Of a stretch of DNA of 21,602 bases, positions 1 to 7,755 are shown in pieces (the stretch's first letter is position 1; each line of letters opens with the position of its first letter). Made by a program: the position numbers and the translations under genes. A model generated the notes under the pieces. It was given only the letters and a program-made list of their open reading frames with translations. It did no database searches and was not told where the DNA came from. This stretch comes from Lachnospiraceae bacterium UBA3732 (GTDB lineage: Bacteria > Bacillota > Clostridia > Lachnospirales > Lachnospiraceae): contig DFHD01000028.1 of NCBI GenBank assembly GCA_002372545.1, forward strand, positions 1 to 21,602. Direction: 5' to 3'.

Positions 1-29
1 ATCGCTTCATCCTCGTTTTCGGGCGGGTC

Positions 30-85
30 GTAAAGTGTAACCTGTGCTTGCTTCCGCAAGCGGAGCAGCACAGGTTGCACTTTAC
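30..85. repeat. Long palindromic element overlapping the panC stop
   Basis: Outer arms GTAAAGTG (30-37) and CACTTTAC (78-85) are exact complements. AACCTGTGC (39-47) pairs with GCACAGGTT (68-76), and an inner CTTCCGC/GCGGAG stem closes the middle. The panC stop codon (82-84) lies inside the right arm. No run of U follows on either strand, so it is not a textbook intrinsic terminator, although it could act as a 3' stabiliser or weak terminator for the pan operon. The string AAGTGTAACCTGTGC (33-47) recurs with one change at 2957-2971 inside a second palindrome, which suggests a dispersed repeat family. Confidence 0.6.
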
Positions 86-933
86 TCCCCTTGTGCTATA
101 AAGTTGTCAATCAGTCTTACTTTGTTGTTGATCTTGACGGCGATTGCGCAGAGGATTTCGCCCTCGACGCGGTCTACGCTCTCCATCGTATCGTTGCTTA
201 CAAGCTCCACGTAATCGATCTCGGCCATGGGCTCGGATTCAATCATCTCTGTCATGGCCTTCCGGATCTTTGCCGCATCCTTTTCTCCCTCTTCCACCAT
301 GCTCTTGCCCAGACGAATTGCCTTACTGAGGATCAGAGCCGCCTTCCTCTCCTCCGCATTCATGTAGGTGTTCCGGGAGCTCATGGCCAGACCGTCCTCT
401 TCCCTGACAATGGGACAGCCCACGATCTCCAGATTCATATTCAGATCCTTAACCATCCTCTTAATTACGGCCAGCTGCTGCGCATCCTTCTGTCCGAAGT
501 ATGCCTTATCCGGCTGAACAATATTGAAGAGCTTATTCACAACCGTGCAGACGCCCCGGAAGTGGACAGGCCGGGAAAGGCCGCAGAGGTGATTGGTCAG
601 ACCATTCATATCCACAAAGGTCACGAAACCATCCTTATACATTTCCTCCGGCTCCGGATGAAAGATGAGGTCGCCCCCTGCCTCTTCCACCTTTTTCGCA
701 TCGCGATCAAGATCACGGGGATAGCTCTCCAGATCCTCTGTGGGGCCGAACTGCATGGGATTCACAAAAACCGAAACGACTGTTTTGGTATTATCCTTTG
801 CCGAAGCCCTGATCAGCGACTGATGTCCGGCATGCAGATAGCCCATGGTGGGCACGAGGCCAACGGTCTCGCCCTGTTTTCTCCATTCCTTTACGATTGC
901 TCTTACCTCATCAACTGTTTTTACGATCTGCAC
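82..933 (-). CDS. panC: Pantothenate synthetase
   Basis: Condenses pantoate with beta-alanine using ATP, through a pantoyl-adenylate, to give pantothenate in the cytoplasm. The 283-residue length is normal for the family. The nucleotidyltransferase HIGH-type motif PTMGYLHAGH is at residues 28-37, the pantoate/ATP site FGQKDAQQ at 146-153, and the KMSKS-like GLAMSSRN at 181-188; all key positions look intact. The ATG at 933 is preceded by AGGAGG about eight bases upstream, which settles the start. It is the last gene of the panG-panB-panC run, 152 bases after panB. That gap contains short inverted repeats (TTACGGT/ACCGTAA) but no clear promoter, so cotranscription is likely. No panD (aspartate decarboxylase) follows within the few bases left in the window. 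Confidence 0.97.
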   Translation of the reverse strand: MQIVKTVDEVRAIVKEWRKQGETVGLVPTMGYLHAGHQSLIRASAKDNTKTVVSVFVNPMQFGPTEDLESYPRDLDRDAKKVEEAGGDLIFHPEPEEMYKDGFVTFVDMNGLTNHLCGLSRPVHFRGVCTVVNKLFNIVQPDKAYFGQKDAQQLAVIKRMVKDLNMNLEIVGCPIVREEDGLAMSSRNTYMNAEERKAALILSKAIRLGKSMVEEGEKDAAKIRKAMTEMIESEPMAEIDYVELVSNDTMESVDRVEGEILCAIAVKINNKVRLIDNFIAQGE

Positions 934-1085
934 TTTACGTTTCCTCCTGATATTCTTCTGTCCTGCCGGCTCATATGGTCAGCTTGTACTTTCTTTTCCA
1001 CTGCCGGCTAAGTACTATTTATTTGCACTTCCGTCCCTTACGGTCAAACTGCGCAATCGAACCGTAACGCAGGTGTACCCGCAGC

Positions 1086-1922
1086 TTACAGTTCCTTCTT
1101 CAGCGCCTCGATCACCTCGTCATCGATCTTGTAGGTATGCTCCTGCGCCGGATAGACGCCGCTCTTTACTTCCTCATCATATGCCTTAAATGCACTCACC
1201 ACTTCCTCGGAAAGATTGGCGAACTGCTTAACGAACTTCGGCTTATAATCGCTGAAGAGAGCCAGCATATCCGCATATACCAGAACCTGGCCGTCCGTTC
1301 CCGCTCCGGCACCAATGCCGATGGTCGGAATGCGAAGCTCCTTCGTCACGAGCTCCGCCAGCTTTGCCGGAACACACTCGAGAACCACAGCGAAAGCACC
1401 GGCATCCTGGACGGCATACGCATCCTCCAGAAGCTTCTTTGCCGCATCGTACGTCTTCCCCTGAACCTTATAGCCGCCGAAAGCATGAACACTCTGGGGC
1501 GTAAGGCCGATATGGGCGCAAACCGGAATGCTGGCTCTTGTGATGGCGCGGATCACCTCGGCGAATTCCACGCCTCCCTCCAGCTTCACGGCGCCGCCAT
1601 GGCCCTCTTTCATCAGACGCCCTGCGTTCACCACTGCATCATAGGTGCTGGTCTGATAAGACATAAAGGGCATATCGATCACCACCAGGGCGTCCTTGGC
1701 ACCTCTCGCCACGGCTGCACCATGGTGGATCATGTCCTCCATCGTAACCGAAACTGTATTTTCATAGCCCAGGACCACATTGCCCAGAGAATCGCCAACC
1801 AGAATGGAGTTGATCCCGGCCGCATCCACAAGCTTGGCCGTGGAATAATCATAGGCAGTCAGCATGGTGATCTTCTCACCCTTCGCCTTCATTTCCTGAA
1901 ATGTAACGACTGAGTTCTTCAT
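1086..1922 (-). CDS. panB: 3-methyl-2-oxobutanoate hydroxymethyltransferase
   Basis: First committed step of pantothenate synthesis: transfers a hydroxymethyl group from methylene-tetrahydrofolate to ketoisovalerate, giving ketopantoate. The 278 residues form a (beta/alpha)8 barrel. The conserved DSLGNVVLGY is at residues 44-53, the metal-ligand aspartate of VIDMPF is at 83, and AVKLEGG and VLECVP are present. The reading frame extends further upstream to 2054, but the family N-terminus (TFQEMKAKGEKITMLTAYD) and a GGGGAGGA site eight bases before the ATG at 1922 fix this start. The first 47 bases overlap the 3' end of the upstream DUF2520 gene, which suggests translational coupling of the two consecutive steps. 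Confidence 0.97.
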   Translation of the reverse strand: MKNSVVTFQEMKAKGEKITMLTAYDYSTAKLVDAAGINSILVGDSLGNVVLGYENTVSVTMEDMIHHGAAVARGAKDALVVIDMPFMSYQTSTYDAVVNAGRLMKEGHGGAVKLEGGVEFAEVIRAITRASIPVCAHIGLTPQSVHAFGGYKVQGKTYDAAKKLLEDAYAVQDAGAFAVVLECVPAKLAELVTKELRIPTIGIGAGAGTDGQVLVYADMLALFSDYKPKFVKQFANLSEEVVSAFKAYDEEVKSGVYPAQEHTYKIDDEVIEALKKEL

Positions 1923-2730
1923 AAGCTTTATCCTCCCCGTTTTTTTTAACCGCCAGCCGAAGCACTTCCCCTGCCAGCGCCAGATAGGTTTTCCGGTCCT
2001 CCGGTGAAAGCACCTCCATGTGCTTTTCCACCGTCCGGATGTCTCCACGCTCAATCGGCCCTGTCAGCTGACCGACGGGCCCCTTTTCGGTTATTCCCCG
2101 GGCATTATCCAGAAACAGCCCAGAAAGCGCCCTGTGCGCATCTTCCGGCTGGAAGCCGCACTCCGTCAGAAGCCGCGTTGCCATGCCATAAATGCCGCAG
2201 ACCATGTTGCTGGCCATCACTGCCGCCGCATGATATTTCGGCTTATTCTCTGCCGTGATCACCGCCGCAGAAAGCCCCGCATCCTGAAACAGCCGGAGCA
2301 GATCATCCCGGTACTTTTCATGTCCTTCAATTGTAATATAAGCGTTTTGGAAATTTTCTATAGCCGTGAACCGGTCGTTCACCGCATAGATTGGATGGAT
2401 GGAATACCCGTAGACTCCGCAGCCGTCGAAAACCGCAGATGTAAGAGCTCCGCTGGTGTGACAGAGGATTTTCCCCTCCAGCGGGCAGCTTGAATTAAGC
2501 TTTTGAAAAACATCGCTGATCGCATCATCGCGAACCGTGATAAAGATCACGTCCGCATCATTCGCCAGATCTATATCCGTGTCGTAGCATAAGGTATCGG
2601 TAAAGCGGGCCGCCTCCTCGGCATGCTCCCTCGTCCGGCTGAAGTATCCGGCCACGTTTGCGCCGTGGTCCTCCAGATACCGGCCCAGAGTACAGCCCAC
2701 ACGGCCGGCGCCGATAAATCCAATCCTCAT
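1876..2730 (-). CDS. panG: Rossmann/DUF2520 oxidoreductase, probable PanG-type ketopantoate reductase
   Basis: NAD(P)-dependent dehydrogenase of 284 residues. The N-terminal Rossmann fold starts with GFIGAGRVG (residues 4-12), HTSGAL is at 91-96, SIHPIYAV at 110-117, and the C-terminal DUF2520 domain carries KPKYHAAAVMASN at 163-175. It is unlike classical PanE, but it heads the panB-panC operon. DUF2520-type proteins were described as an alternative ketopantoate reductase (PanG) in Francisella and other bacteria, so the likely reaction is ketopantoate to pantoate, the step between PanB and PanC. The start at 2730 has AAAGGTGGTGA just upstream. The fold and operon position are seen; the substrate is inferred from the context. 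Confidence 0.82.
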   Translation of the reverse strand: MRIGFIGAGRVGCTLGRYLEDHGANVAGYFSRTREHAEEAARFTDTLCYDTDIDLANDADVIFITVRDDAISDVFQKLNSSCPLEGKILCHTSGALTSAVFDGCGVYGYSIHPIYAVNDRFTAIENFQNAYITIEGHEKYRDDLLRLFQDAGLSAAVITAENKPKYHAAAVMASNMVCGIYGMATRLLTECGFQPEDAHRALSGLFLDNARGITEKGPVGQLTGPIERGDIRTVEKHMEVLSPEDRKTYLALAGEVLRLAVKKNGEDKAYEELSRYISGNEGEG

Positions 2731-2755
2731 AAGTCACCACCTTTCCTAATATACT

Positions 2756-2835
2756 CGTACAAACTTTCGTTCTGTACGGTCTGGGGTCCGCCAGGCTGCG
2801 CCTGGATCAGTCCCCGGAAAAGCGGTTTTCTCCGG
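2756..2835 (-). promoter_or_regulatory. Structured 5' leader of the pan operon (three stacked hairpins)
   Basis: Read on the minus strand, the roughly 155-base leader contains three stems. Hairpin A (2835-2814) is CCGGA/TCCGG extended by AAA/TTT past a bulged G. Hairpin B (2815-2783) is a GGGG/CCCC outer stem around a perfect CCAGGC-GCA-GCCTGG stem. Hairpin C (2778-2756) is CGTACA/TGTACG with a bulged G, then AAC/GTT capped by a GAAA tetraloop, ending about 15 bases before the ribosome binding site. A and B share bases 2814-2815, so full pairing of both is mutually exclusive. A conserved 'pan' RNA motif is known from leaders of pan operons in Firmicutes; whether this is a member cannot be decided by eye. 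Confidence 0.5.
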
Positions 2836-2893
2836 CAGAAAAAAATGAAGCGAAGTATCAGGGTATAGTTTCTTTCGAATACCATCCATGTGC

Positions 2894-2922
2894 AATATAC
2901 ACGATTTTGGATTCGTTGTAAA
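2894..2922 (-). promoter_or_regulatory. Sigma-A promoter of the panG-panB-panC operon
   Basis: On the minus strand TTTACA (2922-2917) and TATATT (2899-2894) are separated by exactly 17 bases, in an AT-rich setting. Transcription would start near 2887 and give a leader of about 155 bases before the first start codon. Confidence 0.75.
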
Positions 2923-2953
2923 CAATTCTTTTTTGAACTTTTGATGAATTAGC

Positions 2954-3002
2954 GCGAAGTGTGACCTGTGCGGGCTGCAATAATGCCCGCACAGGATTTC
3001 GC
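2954..3002. repeat. Second palindromic element, upstream of the pan promoter
   Basis: An 11-bp perfect stem CCTGTGCGGGC (2965-2975) / GCCCGCACAGG (2985-2995) has a nine-base loop and an outer GCGAA/TTCGC pair (2954-2958, 2998-3002). It lies 12 bases after the stop of the 793-residue gene and 32 bases upstream of the pan -35 box. There is no U-tract on the minus side, so terminator function is uncertain. Bases 2957-2971 match 33-47 of the element at the other end of the pan operon at 14 of 15 positions. Confidence 0.6.
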
Positions 3003-3013
3003 CGAAAAACCAA

Positions 3014-5395
3014 TTACCATTTAAAGAGGCCCTTCACAATACCCATGGGATTACTGGACTGTGTTTCATGCACCTTCATATTCGGATCCTCGCGCAGACT
3101 CTTGATCAGCTCGATCAGAACATTCATATCGATATCGCCGTTCTTATAGGCCTGGCGGATATACACGCCTGCATTTCCCTGATAAACCTCAATCTTATCA
3201 TAAGAAAGCGGTTCCTTCCTCTTACCCTTGACAATCTGAACAATACCGTCTGTGGTAAAGAGCAGATCATTGTCCGAATCGGACGTATCATCCAGAATGG
3301 CAACCGTTTTTCTTTGCAGCTTATGGTCATTCGGAATACCTGTCTGTCTGGCAAAATATCGGTCGAATTCCTCCTGATCCCGCATCAGAAGAACAGTTCC
3401 CCGCTCGATGGCATTGATCCGATCGCGGTACTTGATGATCTTGTCTGCCAGCTCATCGTAGCGGTCATCCGTCTCAGCCGTTGTCACACCATCATCGATC
3501 AGCTCAAAGCCAAGATACTGCTTTTTCAGATCCGCTTTTTCTACCAGATCGTCGGATGTATCGTACAAAACATCCGGTGTCTCAATATCCTGTTTGATAC
3601 AAAATTCACGCAGATTAGACTCCGCCTCATTCATCGATACGATATCTTCCCGCCGTGCAATATAATCCTGCGCATATGTTTTCATCTGATCAAAAAATTC
3701 ATGGCTGAGATTCTTAAAGGAAATCTCCAGTATCTCGTCATAGGTTTCCTTGGTGAAGGAATCCTCATCGATCTTCTTTCGGATGTTTAGGAGCGTCATC
3801 CGGTCTGCAATCACAGATTCGCTGAGAACGAGCAGCAGCTCATTTTCATTGCCCTGTGTAAAGTTGAGCAGATTCACAGCAGAAAGCATATCGTTCAAAA
3901 CCTGCAGATAATTGTAGGGATAATCCATATCCAGAAGCATATTTACATACGAACCGAGAACACCCTTTTTCCTGAGGTCGATGCCATCCGCCTTCCGGGC
4001 AGCAAACGCCTCTACCGTCTCCTCGAAATAGCTGTCCGGGCATTCCTTATCATCCGGAACAGGCACACACTTATTAAACAGAATCGTATATTTCCTCTTG
4101 AACTCATCCAGCACAACATCGAACTTTTTGGAAAGGATTTTCCGCTGATTCTCGAGAAATTCCTTTTGCACACTCTCGATGACGTTTACATCGTCCTTCT
4201 TTTCCAGAAGTTCCTTCGATGGGAGAGGATACAGATACTTTTCATCCATTCTTTTCTGCAGATACTGATATCCCACGATTGCCTTCTGATTTCCGTTCAG
4301 GTAATCACCCACATAATATTTGCTGAGCAGCTGGGCATTGACGACGGGATTATAGTCCTCATTGATCAACCTCCGGAAGAGACGCGCCGCTTCATCCGCC
4401 GCGCCGATCTTCATATAGGAAAATGCGCAAAGCTGCAGAACATCGTTTGCATTTCCGGAATACTTCAATGCAAACGGCAGAAGCTCGCCGATCTTCGCAC
4501 GCTCAGCCGGATTATTTCCGTCCAAAAGATCAATATATTCCAGTGCGCATGAAGATGCGATCTGATTCTCACGAAGAAGATCACATGCACCGAACGCACG
4601 GATAAACACCTCAAAATAAAGCTTCGCAGCATCCGAATAATAGGCGGAAAGCTCTCCCGTTGTGGTGAGCGCCAGTTCATTTGCCGTGTTCCCAAAGAAG
4701 TACCAGAAAGGCGGATATGCCACAAATTTATCTTTGATCGTATCCAGCCGCTCGTATCTGCGGAACGCATCCGAATCCATCAGGATTTCATTGTACTGGG
4801 TTACCTGCCGCTCCGTGAGACGGTATGCATCGGGAATATCGTGCGCATCCACGAGCCGCCAAGCCGTGTCGAAGAGCTCCCGGCGAAGGCCGTTGAATTG
4901 CTCGATGGCAGACCGCCGAAGCTGCCAGAGCTGTTTCTCATATGCAAGCTTGTTTTCAGCCTTTGATTTCCGGTAATTCATATAACCGATGCCAACCTGC
5001 GATGCAAGCGATGTTAAAAACGTAATCGGATTTCCGCTCGCAAAAATGAATCCCACACTCGGAACAGCATTCCAAATAGCATTCTTCATCTTGTTCTGAT
5101 ATTCTCTGTCGATGAATTTCCGGTCGCCCTCCTGCATCCGGAAGAACGTGATCGTATCCAGCAGCTGCTTCAAAATATTCAGCAGCGCCTCATCCTTGGG
5201 GATGCTCTCCAAATTCAGGTTGTTCAGAATCGTATCATATTCCTGTTCCAGAACAACAACATCGTTATAATCGATGATCTGCGACACGGATACCGTACAA
5301 AGATTTAAAGCAAAAGCTGTTTTGATTTTCGAGTCGTGGAAATCAAACGACCCGTTTTGCATTTTTGTGATGAGTTCGGTTGAATTGTTGTCCAT
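3014..5395 (-). CDS. Large helical protein with hydrophobic segment, TPR-like stretch and PH-like C-terminus; partner of the EEP nuclease
   Basis: I do not recognise this 793-residue protein. Visible parts: an N-terminal helical region, a Gly/Phe/Leu-rich hydrophobic segment at about residues 107-138 (AVPSVGFIFASGNPITFLTS), a Lys/Arg-rich helical stretch, a TPR-like helix pair at about 320-375 (SYMKIGAADEAARLFRRLI), a long charged coiled region, and a C-terminal beta-rich module at about 711-770 (LLFTTDGIVQIVKG, then LSYDKIEVY and a final long helix), which has the pattern of a small PH-like domain. There is no signal peptide. The frame opens at a TTG at 5419, but the ATG at 5395 has AAGGGGGA at good spacing and is preferred. 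It starts 20 bases after the EEP nuclease stop, so the two form an operon. The protein could be a membrane-associated scaffold or sensor. Confidence 0.8.
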   Translation of the reverse strand: MDNNSTELITKMQNGSFDFHDSKIKTAFALNLCTVSVSQIIDYNDVVVLEQEYDTILNNLNLESIPKDEALLNILKQLLDTITFFRMQEGDRKFIDREYQNKMKNAIWNAVPSVGFIFASGNPITFLTSLASQVGIGYMNYRKSKAENKLAYEKQLWQLRRSAIEQFNGLRRELFDTAWRLVDAHDIPDAYRLTERQVTQYNEILMDSDAFRRYERLDTIKDKFVAYPPFWYFFGNTANELALTTTGELSAYYSDAAKLYFEVFIRAFGACDLLRENQIASSCALEYIDLLDGNNPAERAKIGELLPFALKYSGNANDVLQLCAFSYMKIGAADEAARLFRRLINEDYNPVVNAQLLSKYYVGDYLNGNQKAIVGYQYLQKRMDEKYLYPLPSKELLEKKDDVNVIESVQKEFLENQRKILSKKFDVVLDEFKRKYTILFNKCVPVPDDKECPDSYFEETVEAFAARKADGIDLRKKGVLGSYVNMLLDMDYPYNYLQVLNDMLSAVNLLNFTQGNENELLLVLSESVIADRMTLLNIRKKIDEDSFTKETYDEILEISFKNLSHEFFDQMKTYAQDYIARREDIVSMNEAESNLREFCIKQDIETPDVLYDTSDDLVEKADLKKQYLGFELIDDGVTTAETDDRYDELADKIIKYRDRINAIERGTVLLMRDQEEFDRYFARQTGIPNDHKLQRKTVAILDDTSDSDNDLLFTTDGIVQIVKGKRKEPLSYDKIEVYQGNAGVYIRQAYKNGDIDMNVLIELIKSLREDPNMKVHETQSSNPMGIVKGLFKW

Positions 5396-5415
5396 GTGTA
5401 ATCCCCCTTTTTTCG

Positions 5416-6444
5416 TCAAAATCTAATAGTTATCACTACTGGAACATGATCTGATATTTCTTTTCTATAGAGTTCAAAATCATTTTCGGGATCCTTATAT
5501 GTTTTTCTTACTGCATCTATTTTTTTACACCTGTAATATATATCCCTATCCTTCAAGTATTGTTCATCAATTGTAACATGATCATAATTCTGTGAGTAAC
5601 CTCTATTGGGATTATCATCTTCTGAGGGTTCATCTGTTTCCTTTGACTTGAGTGTAGTCAGTTCGTATTGTAGAGTCCTAATAGCCTGACCATCTACATG
5701 AATAATTTCATCTAGATATGTATTTTTATTTATTCGTTTTTTTGCAATATCATCTCTATGAGGAAAATCAATATTGAGATTATAATCTCCCAACGCAATC
5801 GTTATTGCCTGCTTATTATTACCATATTTTCTGTTTGTACTGATGGCAGGAAACACTTCTTGTGTCAAAGCCATATACTCTGCTTTTCTTTTATCAATTT
5901 CTGTTTTTGTGTTATTTCCAAAATGGAGATGAACGTTTATTATTCGAAATTCAAACTGCCCTCCATGAACCGGTTCAAATCTGGCATAATAAGGCGGCCG
6001 TACAAACTTATTAGGATCAGCAGCCACTTCATTTCTATGTTCCTTACAGTTTATTATTCGCGGTTCATATACTCTGGTATACTTCTTTCTCCCCTTTGGA
6101 TTAACATCTGTTTCCACTAAACGAACTCGTTTTGTATTCCAAATATATACAAACTGCTCACCTCTCGGATCACTTTCATAATCTATATCAGATACCCTTT
6201 TATCCCATTCTCCACCAAAACGATGTTTATTAAGCAAGCTTTCAACGGCATTTCCTTCACTTAACACTTCTTGCAAAGCCACTATATCAAACCCGTTCGA
6301 TGTAATAATCTTTGCAATCTTGTCCATATCCCTTTTTAATTCCACGTTCTTACTAAAGTTTTTCAAGTTAAATGATGCAATCTTATATTCCCTCGGAATG
6401 TTTAATTCATATAAGCTGTTTAATGCACTATATTTTTCATCCAT
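5416..6444 (-). CDS. Endonuclease/exonuclease/phosphatase (DNase I-like) family protein
   Basis: A Mg-dependent phosphodiesterase of the EEP fold, 342 residues from the preferred ATG. All family motifs are present: FNLKNF (Asn 26), ALQEV (Gln 58, Glu 59), a Tyr/Trp strand FVYIWNTKRV, NVHLHFG at 170-176, GDYNLN (Asp 220, Asn 222), an NYDH turn near 286-289, and the closing SDHVPV (Asp 332, His 333). The enzyme should therefore be catalytically competent on DNA, RNA or a phospholipid-like substrate. There is no signal peptide, so it acts in the cytoplasm. The ATG at 6444 has GGAAGGGGA seven bases upstream; an ATG at 6462 lacks a properly spaced site. It is the first gene of a pair with the 793-residue protein and is clearly AT-richer than the surrounding genes, which hints at transfer. 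The substrate cannot be told from the sequence. Confidence 0.9.
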   Translation of the reverse strand: MDEKYSALNSLYELNIPREYKIASFNLKNFSKNVELKRDMDKIAKIITSNGFDIVALQEVLSEGNAVESLLNKHRFGGEWDKRVSDIDYESDPRGEQFVYIWNTKRVRLVETDVNPKGRKKYTRVYEPRIINCKEHRNEVAADPNKFVRPPYYARFEPVHGGQFEFRIINVHLHFGNNTKTEIDKRKAEYMALTQEVFPAISTNRKYGNNKQAITIALGDYNLNIDFPHRDDIAKKRINKNTYLDEIIHVDGQAIRTLQYELTTLKSKETDEPSEDDNPNRGYSQNYDHVTIDEQYLKDRDIYYRCKKIDAVRKTYKDPENDFELYRKEISDHVPVVITIRF

Positions 6445-6601
6445 GTATATTTCCCCTTCCATACCTCAGGTATTATTTTAAGAGACTGTTGCATTCTTAT
6501 TGCCCTTAGCTCCACTCAATCATAAATATCTTCTCTCCATCTATGCGATTCTTATCATCTCTATTTTTATTATTTCAAATTTTTCTTGAATCATCCCATT
6601 A

Positions 6602-7027
6602 TTAAGAAACCCATTCCACGCTCTCGTTTTCCAGCGTGATACTATCCCCGTTTTGGATAATGTCATAAGAAAAGCCTTTTCCAAATCTCGGTCCAAATAC
6701 AACGCAAAGAAACGCCTTACCCCTGTCTAAGTCCCAATGAAACTCAGCCCTGGCAGTGAAAAAAAAGATTCCGTTTTGTTGATTTATTTCTTCTACTTCC
6801 GCGTCTATGCTTTGCTCTGTAAGAACCGCGTTTTCATATAACCATCGTTTCTTTGGAATTGTTTTATAAAAATGCTCCGTTCTCCGAACAGCATCACAAA
6901 ATACTATGGATAACCCGGATGGTATTTCGCCATATTTTTCAGAATTTCTAAACGAATCCGATTCTCCGTTCAAACTCGTAAAATGCTCGATACATTTATT
7001 AAGCATTACTTCTTCCAGATTCATCAT
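6602..7027 (-). CDS. Small soluble protein of unknown function
   Basis: 141 residues, acidic, with no signal peptide or membrane segment. It opens with a helical stretch (NLEEVMLNKCIEHF) and continues as predicted beta-rich sequence with several aromatic strands (NGIFFFTARAEFHW, AFLCVVFGPRFGKGFSYDI). I recognise no family. The size and alpha-then-beta layout would fit a small immunity-like or accessory protein, but that is a guess. The ATG at 7027 has GGAGG seven bases upstream, and an ATG directly after it (7024) is an alternative. It lies 157 bases upstream of the EEP nuclease on the same strand and shares its AT-rich composition, so it may belong to the same acquired segment. A 9-bp inverted repeat sits just upstream of its ribosome binding site. 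Confidence 0.7.
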   Translation of the reverse strand: MMNLEEVMLNKCIEHFTSLNGESDSFRNSEKYGEIPSGLSIVFCDAVRRTEHFYKTIPKKRWLYENAVLTEQSIDAEVEEINQQNGIFFFTARAEFHWDLDRGKAFLCVVFGPRFGKGFSYDIIQNGDSITLENESVEWVS

Positions 7028-7045
7028 GCGATTTCCTCCATGCGG

Positions 7046-7074
7046 GAAGAAACGTTCAAACAGAGCGTTTCTTC
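7046..7074 (-). promoter_or_regulatory. Inverted repeat in the leader of the 141-residue gene
   Basis: GAAGAAACG (7046-7054) and CGTTTCTTC (7066-7074) form a perfect 9-bp inverted repeat around 11 bases. It ends only a few bases before the GGAGG site. It could be a repressor operator (an HTH gene lies upstream) or an RNA hairpin affecting translation. No convincing promoter hexamers were found next to it. Confidence 0.45.
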
Positions 7075-7290
7075 GGTCGATTCTAAAGGTGACAATACGA
7101 ACTCAAAATAATCTACCATCTTTCATGAATTGTCCCTTATTAATATGAATCGGATTGACTTTTTTCCTTTACCATAGTATTATCTTTGTGAAAGAAATGG
7201 GTTTTTTGTCGTGTACAGCCTTATGGCTCAATCGGGTTGCTCGTTTCTTTTTTTATGTCTAAAACATCATACAAATATAATTTTTTATCC

Positions 7291-7755
7291 TCAGAATGTC
7301 TTACAATCAGCGATGTTATTCCCGTCAACATCCTTTATAACTGATACACTCCTCTTATCTTTTACTTTCCCTTTTGCAGCGAAAATCTCATCATACTTTA
7401 TCTGATACGCTAATAACCTCGGGATATATTCCGGAGGAGTTCTTCTACCTGCCTCCCAGTCCTCCAACGTACGAACAGGGATGCCTGTATGCTCTGAAAA
7501 CGCTTTACGTGACATCCCTGTACTTTCTCTCAAGCCTTTAATCGATTTGGCTATATCCACTAGAAACCGATCTGATGATTCCCATGAAAATGATGGTATG
7601 ATCCTGCCCTCAATCTTCGATATGTTCTCCGCATCAATTCTTTCTATCCGAAACGCATTTCGTTCTCTTGCAAGGGGATTTCCCGGATGAAGATAAGAGT
7701 ATTCTGCTCTGGAATAGTTGCCCTTAGCCTTGGGTTTCAGCTCCACCCCTTCCAA
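7291..7755 (-). CDS. Helix-turn-helix (XRE-like) DNA-binding protein, start uncertain
   Basis: Residues 70-125 form a clear XRE-type helix-turn-helix: IKGLRESTGMSRKAFSEHTG, then IPVRTLEDWEAGRRTPPEYI as recognition helix and following turn. The first 65 residues (with YSYLHPGNPLARERNAFRIERI) match no domain I know. The long frame has no ATG before the HTH: it opens at TTG 7755 or GTG 7746, both overlapping the end of the ArsC-like gene and neither with a properly spaced ribosome binding site. The only in-frame ATG (7515) would leave a 74-residue HTH protein. It may be translated by coupling to the upstream gene, or it may be a 5'-truncated remnant. A regulatory role on neighbours is possible but not shown. 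Confidence 0.6.
   Translation of the reverse strand: MEGVELKPKAKGNYSRAEYSYLHPGNPLARERNAFRIERIDAENISKIEGRIIPSFSWESSDRFLVDIAKSIKGLRESTGMSRKAFSEHTGIPVRTLEDWEAGRRTPPEYIPRLLAYQIKYDEIFAAKGKVKDKRSVSVIKDVDGNNIADCKTF

Noticed and set aside
91..1913. Plus-strand frames opposite panC and panB (306 and 258 codons)
   Set aside because: Shadows of well-identified minus-strand genes with no supporting motifs.
6445..6601. Promoter for the EEP nuclease
   Set aside because: AT-rich, but every -35/-10 pairing I tried had poor hexamers or spacing; not reported as a feature.
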